From Tritrichomonas musculus (Eukaryota; Parabasalia; Tritrichomonadida; Tritrichomonadidae), in contig JAPFFF010000010.1 in assembly GCA_039105265.1 (NCBI GenBank), forward strand, positions 5,394,001 to 5,458,000: 64,000 nt of DNA, in the 5' to 3' direction. The position numbers and the translations under genes are program-made. Shown in pieces: positions 20,721-31,626 of the stretch (its first letter is position 1; each line of letters starts with the position of its first letter). The notes under the pieces were generated by a model. The model was not told the origin of the DNA and did no database searches. It saw only the letters and a program-made list of their open reading frames with translations.

Positions 20721-22781
20721 TTATTTTCTTTTTGTCTTTGGTGGCTCAACTGTTGGAACTCTTTTCTTCTCTTGCTTTAATTTCAGCTTGGCAAGGAGAT
20801 CCAATATAGCATGCATTTCGCACAACAGGTCTTTAACGACTTTTCCTTCCACACTCAAGTAGGCTTTATTTTCCCCTTCATTTTTCTGTTGCTGCATCAA
20901 ACAGAGTGCAAAGAAGAGTTGAATGTAATTGAGAACTGAAAACTGATCAAGAATGCTTGCTATCTGCTTCCAAGCAACGGGAATACGCTCAGATTTCCTC
21001 TGTTGGTCTGCAAGATGCTGGAAAAAGTAGGGAATTGACATGCCTGCTCTTTCGGGATATGCGCAGCACATTACAAAATATGAGACAACATCCTCGTAAA
21101 TTTGGAAGCCTTTTGGAGCTGAAAACCAATCGCCAGATTTTGCATAGCCTATTTCAGGAACCTTCAAGTCGAAAATTAAAAGTTGAGGTAAGTTAGCAAG
21201 TTCACGACGCCAGGTAAGGACAGCAATTGAATCTGGCGATAATGGACGTGTATCAAACGCATAACCAACAAAAGGATCTATTTCAATTGATTCACTTTCA
21301 TTTGAAATTGAATTAGAATTCTCGTCATCAGTTTTAGACACATCTTCATCATCAATTTTTGATTCTTTACCATCTTCTTTTTTGGGCTCATTTTTTGAAT
21401 CATTTTCACTCTCATTTTTTGAATCATTTTCGTCGTCATTTTCTTCTTCAGTTTTTGATTCAATTTCATTATCAGTCTTTAACTCAGTCTCGTCTTCTCC
21501 TGTTTCAACTGCGTCTTTTTGCTTCTTTTTCAGCTTTTTGGCAGCTTTTTTAATCTCCTCTTCTGTAAAAGCGATCTTAATATCAAATAGGGAGCTCGTT
21601 GAGAAAGGCAGCGCTGTGAATGAACTTAGTAAAGTATCAATCGATTCATTAAACATTGCAGCATATTCAATATAATGAGAACAAATAACAGCTGCGGCCT
21701 TCACCACATATTTGAGTAAGGTAGAACATTGGCTGTTTTTCATTCTTACGGAAAAGTGATTCTTTATTAGAGATACAATTTGCTTAATATATTCATTATG
21801 GTTGAGTTCAATCTCAAGTTTAGAAAGTACGTATAGCGCATAATCTCTGTGAAACTGAGAGTCACTTTTAATAAAATTCATTAAAATTGGCAAAAGTTCA
21901 TCTTTTTGCGATGGATCATTCGAGCATATGTTATATAACATTTTAATGGCACTTTTGATGTTTGGTGGATGTTGAGAAGTCATTATAAGCTCGCTAAGGC
22001 CTCGGGTTATTCTTTTAACTGTATCTCTTTTATTTGTTTTAATTGAGAGGCACAAAAAGGCAAGTGAAGCTTCACTGCTGACTTCTGGATGTGCATTTTT
22101 GTCTTCTGCTAAATTTTTCATGATTTTGTATATTTGATCTGTTGTTTGATCTAATTTTTGGATGGCTTTACAAAGAGAAATTTTGATGTTATTTAAATTT
22201 CGGCTGGAATCCCCTGAATTCGAATTTGATGTTAATGCCGGGATATAGGACTCTATAACTTTTAATAAAATTTCTTGAAGTTGGGGATCTATTGCCATGT
22301 GACTTAATGCAAAAAGATATGAGCATTCAAAGTCTGAAGAAAGTTTTGATAAAGCAGGGATTCGGGCTTGAAAGTTTCTTGCTGTTGAATAAACTATTCT
22401 TTGATATTTTTGATCTTTTAACCATCCTACACGAGAGATAATTTTGCCGGTTTGACGAATTGCTGTTAATCTGGCTTCCTTCGGAAAAAGAATTGGCAAG
22501 TCAATGATATTAACCAGAATAGAAGAAATGTATTGAACAAATCCAAAGTGTTTAAGCCCAAATTGCTTTGAAGCATTTAGCTGTATATCATGCTTGATAA
22601 TGTAACTAGAACTTAAAATTCGTCCAATGGAATTTATTGAATGAATAAAAACGTTTTCTAGGCTTAAGAGATCTATATCTATATTTGTCGTTTCATGGTC
22701 ACTAATAATTGATGCAAAAACACTAAAGTATTTTTTACAAAAAGACTTAATATCTTTTTGCTTATTCTCATTACTATCCAT
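20721..22781 (-). CDS. HEAT-like helical protein with an acidic low-complexity insert, unrecognised
   Basis: A 686-residue protein. Residues about 1-410 are helical repeats of the HEAT/armadillo kind (for example the stretch with SALSHMAIDP-like helix pairs and DYALYVLSKLE). Then come a basic helix (KKAAKKLKKKQKD) and a 70-residue low-complexity segment made of N, D, E, S and K. A second helical part (about 540-680) ends in a basic tail (KQEKKRVPTVEPPKTKRK) that could be a nuclear localisation signal. I do not recognise the family. The ATG at 22781 is the first in frame. Divergent from the kinase gene starting at 23049, 267 bases away, so the two may share an upstream region. Confidence 0.82.
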   Translation of the reverse strand: MDSNENKQKDIKSFCKKYFSVFASIISDHETTNIDIDLLSLENVFIHSINSIGRILSSSYIIKHDIQLNASKQFGLKHFGFVQYISSILVNIIDLPILFPKEARLTAIRQTGKIISRVGWLKDQKYQRIVYSTARNFQARIPALSKLSSDFECSYLFALSHMAIDPQLQEILLKVIESYIPALTSNSNSGDSSRNLNNIKISLCKAIQKLDQTTDQIYKIMKNLAEDKNAHPEVSSEASLAFLCLSIKTNKRDTVKRITRGLSELIMTSQHPPNIKSAIKMLYNICSNDPSQKDELLPILMNFIKSDSQFHRDYALYVLSKLEIELNHNEYIKQIVSLIKNHFSVRMKNSQCSTLLKYVVKAAAVICSHYIEYAAMFNESIDTLLSSFTALPFSTSSLFDIKIAFTEEEIKKAAKKLKKKQKDAVETGEDETELKTDNEIESKTEEENDDENDSKNESENDSKNEPKKEDGKESKIDDEDVSKTDDENSNSISNESESIEIDPFVGYAFDTRPLSPDSIAVLTWRRELANLPQLLIFDLKVPEIGYAKSGDWFSAPKGFQIYEDVVSYFVMCCAYPERAGMSIPYFFQHLADQQRKSERIPVAWKQIASILDQFSVLNYIQLFFALCLMQQQKNEGENKAYLSVEGKVVKDLLCEMHAILDLLAKLKLKQEKKRVPTVEPPKTKRK

Positions 22782-23048
22782 GTTTTATTTTACTTTCAAT
22801 GGATATTTAGTCATTCCAATGATGTTTAATTTTTTTATTACATAGCATAATTTGAGCAATTTATTATATAAAAAATATTATTTTTATTTATTTATCTGCA
22901 TTTATTTTTTTTTTGCATTTATCTAAAAAAAATTGTGAACGACGAATTATCAATTCACAAAATTGTTTTTTAATTTTGTGAAGATTTCTAACAAAAAATA
23001 CAGTATGAGATGGACGATAGATCATTTTTTCTAAGCTTTTAAAAAAAA

Positions 23049-25589
23049 ATGACGAGTTTTACAGATGCGGTAACTGAGCTTAATCAAAACACTAACGAAC
23101 TTAAAACGCTTCTCTGTAGCGCTGCAGCCAATCAAAAAAAGTTAAAGTATGCATGCTCTCAATTCGAATCATTTAATTGTAAATTTCGAGAAACTCATTC
23201 AACAGAAGGAACCCTAGAAAGAAACGAAATGCTAGCTCTAAAGGGAATAATAGAACAAATTACTCGACTAAAAAGTATAGTTGCGCACAATTTTAGCCAG
23301 CAATGGGCTCAAAATACAATTAGTTCATCCGCATCGTCTTTAGCAAGTGAAATATGCATGATTATTAAAAAATCTCACGATGAAGCAGAAAAGCTTGACC
23401 CTGAAAACGCATCTATATTTGATCCATCAAATCCTTCATGGCTAAAATATCATATTTTAGATCTTCGAACAATAGCTACTTCGTTTAATAACTTTTTAAG
23501 CAAACGATCAACAGAAGATCAAGTATCAACGGCAATCAAAGCCAGATTAAAGAGTATCAATAAATTTATTGAAGAATACAAAAACGAAGATATTACACCC
23601 GAAGGATGCGTTTTTTCTGTAATACCAATCCACTACAAGAGTTGGAAAATTGAGCATAGCGATTTTGAGAAAAAAGAGCTCGTTGGTTCTGGTGCATCTG
23701 CTAGAGTTTACAAAGGCATTATGAAAGCCACAGGTAAAGAAGTGGCAATTAAGCAGCTCAAACCAAAGGAATTAAAAGGTGGAAAATTCAGATCATTTCA
23801 ACGTGAGATATCAATTTTGGCTATGGTAGATCATCCAACCATTTTGAAATTCTATGGAGCTACAGAAACATTTCCTTATTCGATTATTACAGAATGGATG
23901 GGCGGTGGAGACTTATATAAAGCTCTAAAAACTCATTCTTTAACAAATACACAATTAACAATTTGCGCTTTTGATATTGCTCGTGGAATGGCATATTTGC
24001 ATGAAAATATGATAGTTCATCGTGATCTTAAATCTCTTAACATCCTTCTCGATTCAAACGGATTTGCAAGGATTTGTGATCTCGGATTTGCTAGAGTTGT
24101 CGAAAAAACCACTCATGATTCAATCAAAACATTTGTTGGCACTTATTATTGGATGGCACCTGAATTACTAGAAGAGAATCCTTCATATACACCAAAAGTT
24201 GATGTTTATTCATATGGAATCATGCTTTGGGAAATGCTTACCCACAAGATACCTTATGATGGCCAAGACCCCACCACTGTTATAAAGAATGTCTTTATGA
24301 AGAACAGCCGACCAAAGATGCCTGCTGATGTTCTTCCCGGAATTCAAAAACTTATTGAAGATTGTTGGGAACGAGATCCTAAGCTCAGACCTTCTTTCAA
24401 AAATATCGTAAACACCTTTGCCACGGGCGAAGCATATTATGCTGATACAAATGTTGACGAAGTCCTTCAATATGCACGAAAAGTGCTTGCACAAGATGAT
24501 CCGGATTCTCTCACGACAAGAAACTTGCTTGATGAAGACGAAAAACAACCAGTTACACTTGCAAAATTCAATGAAACTTTCGAAAAAATCAGTATCCCAT
24601 CCTGGTACTTTGATCCATGTTGGACACTTTTCCAAAAATTCATTCCAGAAGATATATCAAATCCATCAATCGATCTCAATTCACTTTCTAAAGGTTTGAT
24701 GACTTTTATGAAAACAACAAAGTATATGGAAGCAGTAGAAATCCTTGTGAAATTCCCAGAAAATTCTATTCCACGCGAATATGTTAATGAATTAATCGAA
24801 TTAATGCCAACAGGTGAAGACAAACTTGATGAATTCATTTGTGTCATTGCATGTAAGAATTCAATGGCTGAAGAAGCTATATTGCGTGCTTTTCCACCAA
24901 TACCTTCTCGTGCAACCTTTAATTATTTATCTAATAACGCTGATAAAATCAAATTGAATTATATTGATGCAATATCTGGTCGTGCCATTGTATCTTTAAC
25001 TTCTAAAAATGATATTCAAACAGCTAATTGTGCTTTAGAATACTTTGTTTCAATAGCCTCACACCTAAACAAGCAAAAAGCATCAACATCTGACGAAGCA
25101 GAAAAAAAAAAGATTCAAGGCTACCTTAATAAAATTTTATCAGAATCAAATGTACAAGTAATTGTAAAATTCGCTATAAATATCTCTAAGAATGCATCAT
25201 CATCGCGCAAATCAGATTCAAATGATAAAACAGCTATTTCAAGCTCATTCACTTATTTCCAACAAATGGCAATTGATGATATTCCATTCACTAAAAAGAG
25301 TGGTATCTTCGATTTAGCCATATCATATCCAGCAAACGCAGAATTTCTGAAAACTGTATTAATCCCAATTTTAGAATCAAATGAGCAAACAGCAACAAAC
25401 TTTATTCAATGGATATCAGTTCCAGAAAACTTACAGAGCTTGTCGTTTGATACTTTTGTTTCTCTTATAAATGCGATGAAACCACACAAAACGCTATATA
25501 AAGATGTGAAAAATGTTATTGGATTGGCGAAGGGACAAATGAAGGGCAAATCCAAAGATTTGAAGAAACTTGAGCAAGAATTCAATTAA
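23049..25589 (+). CDS. TKL-family protein kinase with helical C-terminal half
   Basis: An 846-residue kinase of the tyrosine-kinase-like group. The N-terminal ~205 residues are helical (a four-helix-type region found in many trichomonad TKL kinases). The kinase domain runs from about 210 to 465: glycine loop GSGASARVYKG, lysine K235 in VAIK, catalytic HRD at 324-326 followed by LKSLN, metal motif DLG (344-346, a tolerated variant of DFG), WMAPEL and a conserved DCWERDPKLRPSF end. All catalytic residues are present, so it should be active. The remaining ~380 residues are helical repeats resembling an armadillo-type fold. The stretch TCATTTTTT about 27 bases before the ATG fits the trichomonad initiator TCAYTW, weak evidence for a very short 5' leader. 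Substrates cannot be told from the sequence. Confidence 0.93.
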   Translation: MTSFTDAVTELNQNTNELKTLLCSAAANQKKLKYACSQFESFNCKFRETHSTEGTLERNEMLALKGIIEQITRLKSIVAHNFSQQWAQNTISSSASSLASEICMIIKKSHDEAEKLDPENASIFDPSNPSWLKYHILDLRTIATSFNNFLSKRSTEDQVSTAIKARLKSINKFIEEYKNEDITPEGCVFSVIPIHYKSWKIEHSDFEKKELVGSGASARVYKGIMKATGKEVAIKQLKPKELKGGKFRSFQREISILAMVDHPTILKFYGATETFPYSIITEWMGGGDLYKALKTHSLTNTQLTICAFDIARGMAYLHENMIVHRDLKSLNILLDSNGFARICDLGFARVVEKTTHDSIKTFVGTYYWMAPELLEENPSYTPKVDVYSYGIMLWEMLTHKIPYDGQDPTTVIKNVFMKNSRPKMPADVLPGIQKLIEDCWERDPKLRPSFKNIVNTFATGEAYYADTNVDEVLQYARKVLAQDDPDSLTTRNLLDEDEKQPVTLAKFNETFEKISIPSWYFDPCWTLFQKFIPEDISNPSIDLNSLSKGLMTFMKTTKYMEAVEILVKFPENSIPREYVNELIELMPTGEDKLDEFICVIACKNSMAEEAILRAFPPIPSRATFNYLSNNADKIKLNYIDAISGRAIVSLTSKNDIQTANCALEYFVSIASHLNKQKASTSDEAEKKKIQGYLNKILSESNVQVIVKFAINISKNASSSRKSDSNDKTAISSSFTYFQQMAIDDIPFTKKSGIFDLAISYPANAEFLKTVLIPILESNEQTATNFIQWISVPENLQSLSFDTFVSLINAMKPHKTLYKDVKNVIGLAKGQMKGKSKDLKKLEQEFN

Positions 25590-26173
25590 ATGTTAGATTA
25601 ATTTATATATCTTTAGTTTTTAAAACGAAATTAAATAAAGTTTTTTATATTAAAGTGATTGTCTCTCTGTTTATTTTATTCTTGTTAATTCAGTATGATC
25701 TTCATTTTGTATCATATTCACAATTTAATTATCGTTTCATTTTTGATGAATTAATTCATTATCAACATGAATATCATTTATTTTATTTTTAATGATAAAT
25801 TCATATCACTTTTGATAAACTGAAGTCAGATTTATCTCAGTTTTTTGAATCCATTTATGAATATGATGCTATCCACAGTTCCATTATTGACAAATATTGA
25901 TTAAAGGCAATCATTTTGCTGCTTTTTTAATGAGAAAAGAAAATAATCATAAATTATAAACTATAAATATTTTATAATAATATAAAATATAAATATAATA
26001 AACAAATCTCTTATATTCCGAAAATAAAAGAAACTCTTGATTCAAACATCTTAATAAATTAATAAAAATAAATAAAAATTGCTTTTTTTTTTTTTTTTTT
26101 ATTAAATTAAGTAAGTAAGTAAGTTAGTTAGTAAGTAGGTAAGTAAGTGATTATTTAGATTGTTCTAAATAAT
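25590..26173. other. Spacer between convergent genes with simple repeats
   Basis: A 580-base spacer between convergent kinase genes. It holds a T run of about 18 near 26083-26100 and the tetranucleotide repeat listed separately. No gene seen. Confidence 0.6.
26107..26151. repeat. Tetranucleotide microsatellite (AAGT/TAGT)
   Basis: About eleven imperfect four-base units (AAGT with GTTA and GTAG variants) follow a long T run just beyond the 3' end of the RCC1-kinase gene on the minus strand. It is a plain simple-sequence repeat that may vary in length between strains. Confidence 0.85.
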
Positions 26174-28279
26174 TTAGTAGCCAGGAATTCGTTTTTTGTG
26201 TTCTTCAACGAAATGACTGATATTTCGAACTTCTGTTTCACTTAATTCAAAAAGTCCATATTTGTTCTTTTCAAGTTCTTCTAAGATTTCTGAAAAGCTT
26301 GGACGTTTCTTTGGGTCAGTTTCACTGCACTTGTTGATTAGTGATTTCGAAAATGGTGTGAATGATGATGGAATTGCTGCCTTCTTACCATTCCCAATCT
26401 GGATGATCGTTATCTTGGGCATCTCACCACCACTGATCATGAAGAACAAGATCACGCCGAATGCGTAAACATCGACCTTTTCATCGTACTGTTCTTCATT
26501 CAAGATTTCGGGCGCCATGAACTTTTGTGTGCCTGCTCCCATCGTCGTGCTTTGTTCTTCTGTAGTCATCAACTTCGAAATGCCGAAATCGCTGATCTTG
26601 ATGTTGCCATGTTTGTCAATCAGGATGTTCGAAGGCTTCAGGTCTCGATGAATAATTCCACAAAAGTGCACAAATTTCATGCCTTCACAAATTTCATAGA
26701 CATACTTCACAACGCATTCTTTGCTTATGCTTCCACTTTTGATCGAAGTGTTCAAGTCTCCTGGACAAAGTTCAAGGAGAATCGAGATCGGTGTCGTTTC
26801 GTCTCCAAGGTAAATTCCATACGTGCTGACAATGTTCGGATGACAAAGCATGTTCAGCTTCTCGTGTTCACCAAGATACTGCTTCTGCATCTTGTAGCTG
26901 TTCGATCCAACGTGCATCATTTTAAGTGCAAACTTTTCTTCTTTGCCAACTTCAACAACTTCACCGCTCCCGCCTGAACTGATCTTTCGGATGATTCGCA
27001 GACTGTGGAACGTTTCTGCGTCGATGATGTTGAATGGTTCTTTGGTGACACTTTTCGATTCTGGCTTTTCAAGTGACGCAATCTTCTGCTTCAGATTCGC
27101 AACTTCTTGCTGCAGTGATTTGATGAGTTCGTCTTTTGGATCGACGAGAGATGAATCTGGACATTCTTCTGAATGGGAAACAGTCATGTTCGGTGTGTTT
27201 GGTGGCGGTTGCGTGCCAACAAAAATGGCCGTTAAACCTCCACCTGCAATACAAAAAGTGGCACCTTCTTTGATATCTGTCTCAACTGGAAAATAAACGT
27301 TTTCGTTACTTGGACCGACGCTCGTTGCAAGTTGTCCACAAGAGTTACTTCCGCATGCAAGAACTTTCCCTTCTCTCGTTAGAAACAGAGAATGTGCTCC
27401 GCCTGCTGAAGCTGATTTGATTTTGTATTTGTTTAGTGATCTGATCTCAACAAATTTATCAGTCCAACTTTCGCCTTCTCCAATTCCAAGTTTGCCATTG
27501 TCATTTGATCCACAGCCGAAGACTTTCCCGTCTTTGCTGATGGCAAAGCAATGCCTATACTTGCCTGTGATAGATGCGATTTCAATATCAGAAAGTTCTC
27601 TAACTGGTGTCATTTCGAGTGGCTTCCCACAGTACGATTTCAATGATCCTTCAAAGACGCGACCACTCGAGCCAAGTGCAATCAAAAAGTCATTACAGCA
27701 GGCAACACTGACTGCTTTTTCTTTATTCGGAAGAATTGTCGCTGAAATCGGTTCCTCTGGGTTTTCAAAAGCTCTTTCTGTTATGACAAAGATGCAACCT
27801 TCTGTGTCGATCACTGCTGATACTTTGGAGCCACCATAAAGTGAAATCGGTTGGTGACCATTTATGTTCACAATTATTGGGTTACCATGTTTTTCATATG
27901 AATACAAAAGTTGTGAGTGTTTGAGGTCTCCATCTAATGAAATATGGTAAAAAGTGTAATCACTACCGCAAACAGCTGAGATAAATTGGTATTTTTCACC
28001 TTTTTCGTTCATATATGTGATTTCTTTTTTCGTTTTGAATACTTCTTGAGGAAGACTTCCTAAAATCAGATTTGTAATGTTATGTCCAATACAATATGCT
28101 CGTCGTTCTTTCGTTACCCAAACTGTTTGCCATGCATAAAAAGATAACGACAAAACTGACGAAATATCAACTTCAAAATTACAAAGAGGATAGACAACAA
28201 GATCATTACCGCATGCATCTTTATTATTAGAATTTTCACAAAGTTGTGAATATTTATTATATCCACATACTTTTATCAT
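26174..28279 (-). CDS. RCC1-repeat / TKL kinase fusion
   Basis: A 701-residue protein. The N-terminal ~350 residues carry RCC1-type propeller repeats; the clearest read HCFAISKDGKVFGCGSNDNG and HSLFLTREGKVLACGSNSCG. A short coiled coil (about 380-405) leads to a TKL kinase at about 425-680 with K453 in FALK, HRD at 544-546 followed by LKPSN, DFG at 564-566 and MAPEI. All catalytic residues are present. The family role of RCC1 propellers is protein or nucleosome/GTPase binding; here it most likely targets or regulates the kinase, by inference. A paralogue with the same layout lies at 39587-41811 but has a frameshift. ATG at 28279 starts the first propeller blade (MIKVCGYNKYSQLC), which supports this start. 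Confidence 0.92.
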   Translation of the reverse strand: MIKVCGYNKYSQLCENSNNKDACGNDLVVYPLCNFEVDISSVLSLSFYAWQTVWVTKERRAYCIGHNITNLILGSLPQEVFKTKKEITYMNEKGEKYQFISAVCGSDYTFYHISLDGDLKHSQLLYSYEKHGNPIIVNINGHQPISLYGGSKVSAVIDTEGCIFVITERAFENPEEPISATILPNKEKAVSVACCNDFLIALGSSGRVFEGSLKSYCGKPLEMTPVRELSDIEIASITGKYRHCFAISKDGKVFGCGSNDNGKLGIGEGESWTDKFVEIRSLNKYKIKSASAGGAHSLFLTREGKVLACGSNSCGQLATSVGPSNENVYFPVETDIKEGATFCIAGGGLTAIFVGTQPPPNTPNMTVSHSEECPDSSLVDPKDELIKSLQQEVANLKQKIASLEKPESKSVTKEPFNIIDAETFHSLRIIRKISSGGSGEVVEVGKEEKFALKMMHVGSNSYKMQKQYLGEHEKLNMLCHPNIVSTYGIYLGDETTPISILLELCPGDLNTSIKSGSISKECVVKYVYEICEGMKFVHFCGIIHRDLKPSNILIDKHGNIKISDFGISKLMTTEEQSTTMGAGTQKFMAPEILNEEQYDEKVDVYAFGVILFFMISGGEMPKITIIQIGNGKKAAIPSSFTPFSKSLINKCSETDPKKRPSFSEILEELEKNKYGLFELSETEVRNISHFVEEHKKRIPGY

Positions 28280-28752
28280 TTTATAAATTTTTTCTCAAAA
28301 AGTTGATTTGAAAATTTTTGAATTTGAAATTTATAAAAACTATCATATAATGTTAAAATTTATAAATATTATTATTTATGAATAATAATATTGATCATAA
28401 ATTGATTTTATATTGAAATATTAAACATAATATAAAAACAAATTATATTCTTTATTATAGCTTGATATTCAACATGTTTTTTGATTTATATTTTCTTTAT
28501 ATTTCATAAATTAGATATTTATTAAGATTCATGATTGAAATCATCGATTTGATAAAACATTAAAATCAAATTTATATAAGTTTCATTTCAATAATAAATG
28601 ATCATTTATCATCTTTTAGAAAGTATCATCGTTGACATAGATATTATCAACATTAATTTCATTGATATAATAATTATCAAAAAAAGAATAATAAAAATAT
28701 ATTTTATATAATAAAAAACATGTATCGTCATTGATGAAAAGATAAAGAGGAT
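28280..28752. other. AT-rich spacer
   Basis: A 470-base spacer between two minus-strand genes. It contains several ATGAT/ATCAT-type words and short imperfect inverted repeats but no ORF or repeat I can define. Confidence 0.5.
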
Positions 28753-31626
28753 TCATTTTCGTTTTATACTTCGTTGAAGATTAACAATTTCTCTATCCAA
28801 ATCATCAAATTGAGGAAGTAAAATAGGAACTGGTGACATTCTAAATTGATTATAAGAATGATCTGAATAAGAATGAGATATAAGAACACTTGCATCATCC
28901 TGTGTTCGTGTTTGATTTTGATTTTGTGTTTGTTGTGAAAATTCAAATGATGAATTTTGTTGTGAATTTTGTGAAGCAGAGATTAATGAATGTTCATTTC
29001 GAACAATGTCAATCAAACGATAAATTTCATTTTTAACTTGATTCATTTGTAAAGGTTCCGAAAGAGCACCTGCAAGCATCAATGCAAATTTTGACATCAC
29101 GGCATCTGATGATGATAACTCTTTATTGTTATTATTATTATTATTATTACTGTTAATTAAAAGATGTGAATCATTCTTTGAATTTGGGAAAATTGTTTGA
29201 TTTGATTTATCTGATTTTATTAATAAATTTGAATCAATATCAATATTTGATTCATCTACAATTGTATTCGTATTTGTATTAGTGTTGTTGTTGTTGTTCA
29301 TGTTTTCTTTCGATTCAATTTGTGATGATATTCGTTCTTTCTTTTTATTTAATAGTTTGATTTCTTTCTTTAATCGTTTGATATTTTCAATTTTGTTTTC
29401 ATATTTATTCACAATTTCGTTCGAAATTTCATTAAGTGATTCTTTCTCTTTATTCAATCGTTTTATTTCTTTCTTTAATATTTCATTCTCTTCTTTGAGT
29501 TCTTTATTCTCAATACCAAGAATCGAAATCGTTTCATTTACATCTGATTCGCTAGGAGCTCTTCGTTTGATTCGTTCAATTTTATCTTTTAATTCTTGTT
29601 TTCCTTGTTCAAGATTTTCAATTTTATTTTGAAGTGTCTTTATTTCTTTGTTGGTTTCGATTTTGAGAATACTGAACTTTTCTTTGAATGAAGATAAATT
29701 TCGAATTAAATATTCATTCTCTGAATTCAATTTTTTGTTTTCATCAGAGATTTCTTGTTGTTTCTTTAATCTTGATTCTTGTTCTTTCTCTAACTGATTA
29801 TTAAGTTTTTCAATATCTCTACTTGATCGGATTTTCATTTCATTCAACTGACTATTTAATTGCGTATTTTTATTTGTTTCAATTGATAATTTGTCTTTCA
29901 TTTCATTCAATTGGCTATTTAATTGTGTGTTTTTATTTGTTTCAATTGATAATTTGTCTTTCATTTCATTCAATTGGCTATTTAATTGTGTGTTTTTATT
30001 TGTTTCAATTGATAATTTGTCTTTCATTTCATTCAATTGGCTATTTAATTGTGTGTTTTTATTTGTTTCAATTGATAATTTGTTTTTCATTTCATTCATT
30101 TCATTATTTAACTCTGTGTTTTTATTTGTTTCAATTGATAATTTACTTTTCATTTCTTTAAGTTCAATGTTTATGTCGGTGTTGCTGTCTGTGATTTGAT
30201 TTTTTAGTTCTTTCAATTTCGAATTGATTTCCTGATTTTTGTTCGTTTCTGATGAAAGCTTGCTTTTTAATTCATTACATTCTTCTTTTAAAATTTTGAT
30301 TCTCGTTTTCAATTCATCATTATCTTCAATCGCTTGTCTGCTTAAAAGTTTCAGTTTCTTATTCTTATTCTTCATTAATAAAAATTTGTTTAAATTTTCT
30401 TCTGTTTCTGTTTCTGCTTCTGAATGACTTACTTGTTTTTTGTTTTGATTTTGATTTTCTATTTGTAAAGAAAGAGAAGAAAGGTCACTTTGAAGTTTTT
30501 TATTTTCTTCTTTCAATGATTTATATGACAATTTGTTCGATGAAATAATCGATTTTAATTGTTCAATTTCTGTCGTTAAGCCGTTGTTTTCATCTTTATA
30601 TTTTTGTTTGAGTGTTTCAAGTTCTTTTGTAACTTTTTCAATTTCATGTTCTTTGTTGTTATTAATTTCTTTCTTTTCTTTTTCTAATAGCTTGTTTTTA
30701 TTCTTCAATTCTTTGATTTCATGTTCTTTTTCTTCTTTTCGTGTTTGTATTTCTTGATTGATTGATTCTTGCTTTCGTAGTTCTTGTTTAAGTTTCTTGT
30801 TCTTATCAAATAATTCGTCTGTTTTCTGTGAATAATCTTTGCATAACTGTCTCATTTTTGTCATTTCTGTTTCAATTTTCTTTATTTTGATATTCGTTTC
30901 TTCTTTTTCTTTCAATTGTCGTTTCATTGATTCAATTCGGTTCGTCATTTCTTCAATCTGTGATTTCTTTTGATCATCAATGTTTTCTTCTCTTCGATCT
31001 TTCGTCGTTTTCATTAACTCATTAATTAAACGGTCGTTCAAAAGCGATGAGTATTCAAAAAGTGTGCATATTTCTTGAAAATGATTTCGCAGTTCTAAAA
31101 CATTAGTTGAATTCTCAACCTCGCTTTGAATTATTCGTAATTCTTTCAATTTTTCCGTTAAAAATTCTGGTCGAATTTTCGAGAGAAAACTTTCATGGAA
31201 TTCTCTATCAGAAAATGTATTCAAAAATGTTTTTAATCGTTTCGCTTCTGATTCAAAAAATGCACGAGGAATTTCATTCGTCGATGATTCTTTGTTTTCA
31301 ACAAATAAATTGATGTATTCTGAATTAATCGAAAATGATTCAAGAACTGATACAAAATGTTGAAGATGAGCGAGTAATCGAGAAATTTCTTCGGATTGAT
31401 TATTTGTGCTTGTATTTGGTATTTGGTTCGTTTTTAAGCCAGATGATCCTATGTTAATTGTTCCATTGTTAATTGTTGATAATATTTGATATAATAATTT
31501 CGATGTTTTTGCAAGTTTTCCTTCGGTATTTTGATCTGATAAAATATCAGTATATAATTGAACTTGTATCGGATCTCCAAGATCAACAATTTTTTCAAGT
31601 TCACTAAATAATTGGTCTTTTTCCAT
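28753..31626 (-). CDS. Long coiled-coil protein with 21-residue internal repeats
   Basis: A 957-residue protein. Residues ~1-200 form a globular helical region; ~205-800 is almost continuous coiled coil rich in E, K, N, L and Q. Inside it, at about 490-600, a 21-residue unit (MKDKLSIETNKNTQLNSQLN plus E) repeats five times almost unchanged with one diverged copy. Three heptads make 21 residues, so the repeat keeps the coiled-coil register. Asparagine/threonine runs follow, then a short helical segment and a glutamine-rich tail. No signal peptide or membrane segment. The design fits a cytoskeletal or tethering rod (golgin-, centriole- or flagellar-root-like), but no family can be named. ATG at 31626 is the first in frame. 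Confidence 0.88.
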   Translation of the reverse strand: MEKDQLFSELEKIVDLGDPIQVQLYTDILSDQNTEGKLAKTSKLLYQILSTINNGTINIGSSGLKTNQIPNTSTNNQSEEISRLLAHLQHFVSVLESFSINSEYINLFVENKESSTNEIPRAFFESEAKRLKTFLNTFSDREFHESFLSKIRPEFLTEKLKELRIIQSEVENSTNVLELRNHFQEICTLFEYSSLLNDRLINELMKTTKDRREENIDDQKKSQIEEMTNRIESMKRQLKEKEETNIKIKKIETEMTKMRQLCKDYSQKTDELFDKNKKLKQELRKQESINQEIQTRKEEKEHEIKELKNKNKLLEKEKKEINNNKEHEIEKVTKELETLKQKYKDENNGLTTEIEQLKSIISSNKLSYKSLKEENKKLQSDLSSLSLQIENQNQNKKQVSHSEAETETEENLNKFLLMKNKNKKLKLLSRQAIEDNDELKTRIKILKEECNELKSKLSSETNKNQEINSKLKELKNQITDSNTDINIELKEMKSKLSIETNKNTELNNEMNEMKNKLSIETNKNTQLNSQLNEMKDKLSIETNKNTQLNSQLNEMKDKLSIETNKNTQLNSQLNEMKDKLSIETNKNTQLNSQLNEMKIRSSRDIEKLNNQLEKEQESRLKKQQEISDENKKLNSENEYLIRNLSSFKEKFSILKIETNKEIKTLQNKIENLEQGKQELKDKIERIKRRAPSESDVNETISILGIENKELKEENEILKKEIKRLNKEKESLNEISNEIVNKYENKIENIKRLKKEIKLLNKKKERISSQIESKENMNNNNNTNTNTNTIVDESNIDIDSNLLIKSDKSNQTIFPNSKNDSHLLINSNNNNNNNNKELSSSDAVMSKFALMLAGALSEPLQMNQVKNEIYRLIDIVRNEHSLISASQNSQQNSSFEFSQQTQNQNQTRTQDDASVLISHSYSDHSYNQFRMSPVPILLPQFDDLDREIVNLQRSIKRK
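29832..30155 (-). repeat. 63-bp tandem repeats inside the coiled-coil gene
   Basis: Five units of 63 bases, three of them nearly identical at DNA level, coding for the 21-residue coiled-coil unit. Identity at silent positions points to recent expansion. The repeats also create long opposite-strand reading frames, which are artefacts. Confidence 0.92.

Noticed and set aside
24210-24847. Minus-strand ORFs of 141 and 126 codons inside the TKL kinase gene
   Set aside because: They lie opposite a well conserved kinase frame and have no recognisable features.
29823-30199. Long plus-strand ORFs (112 and 102 codons) with repeating hydrophobic sequence
   Set aside because: They are antisense shadows of the 63-bp repeats of the coiled-coil gene; any tandem repeat with length divisible by three opens several frames.
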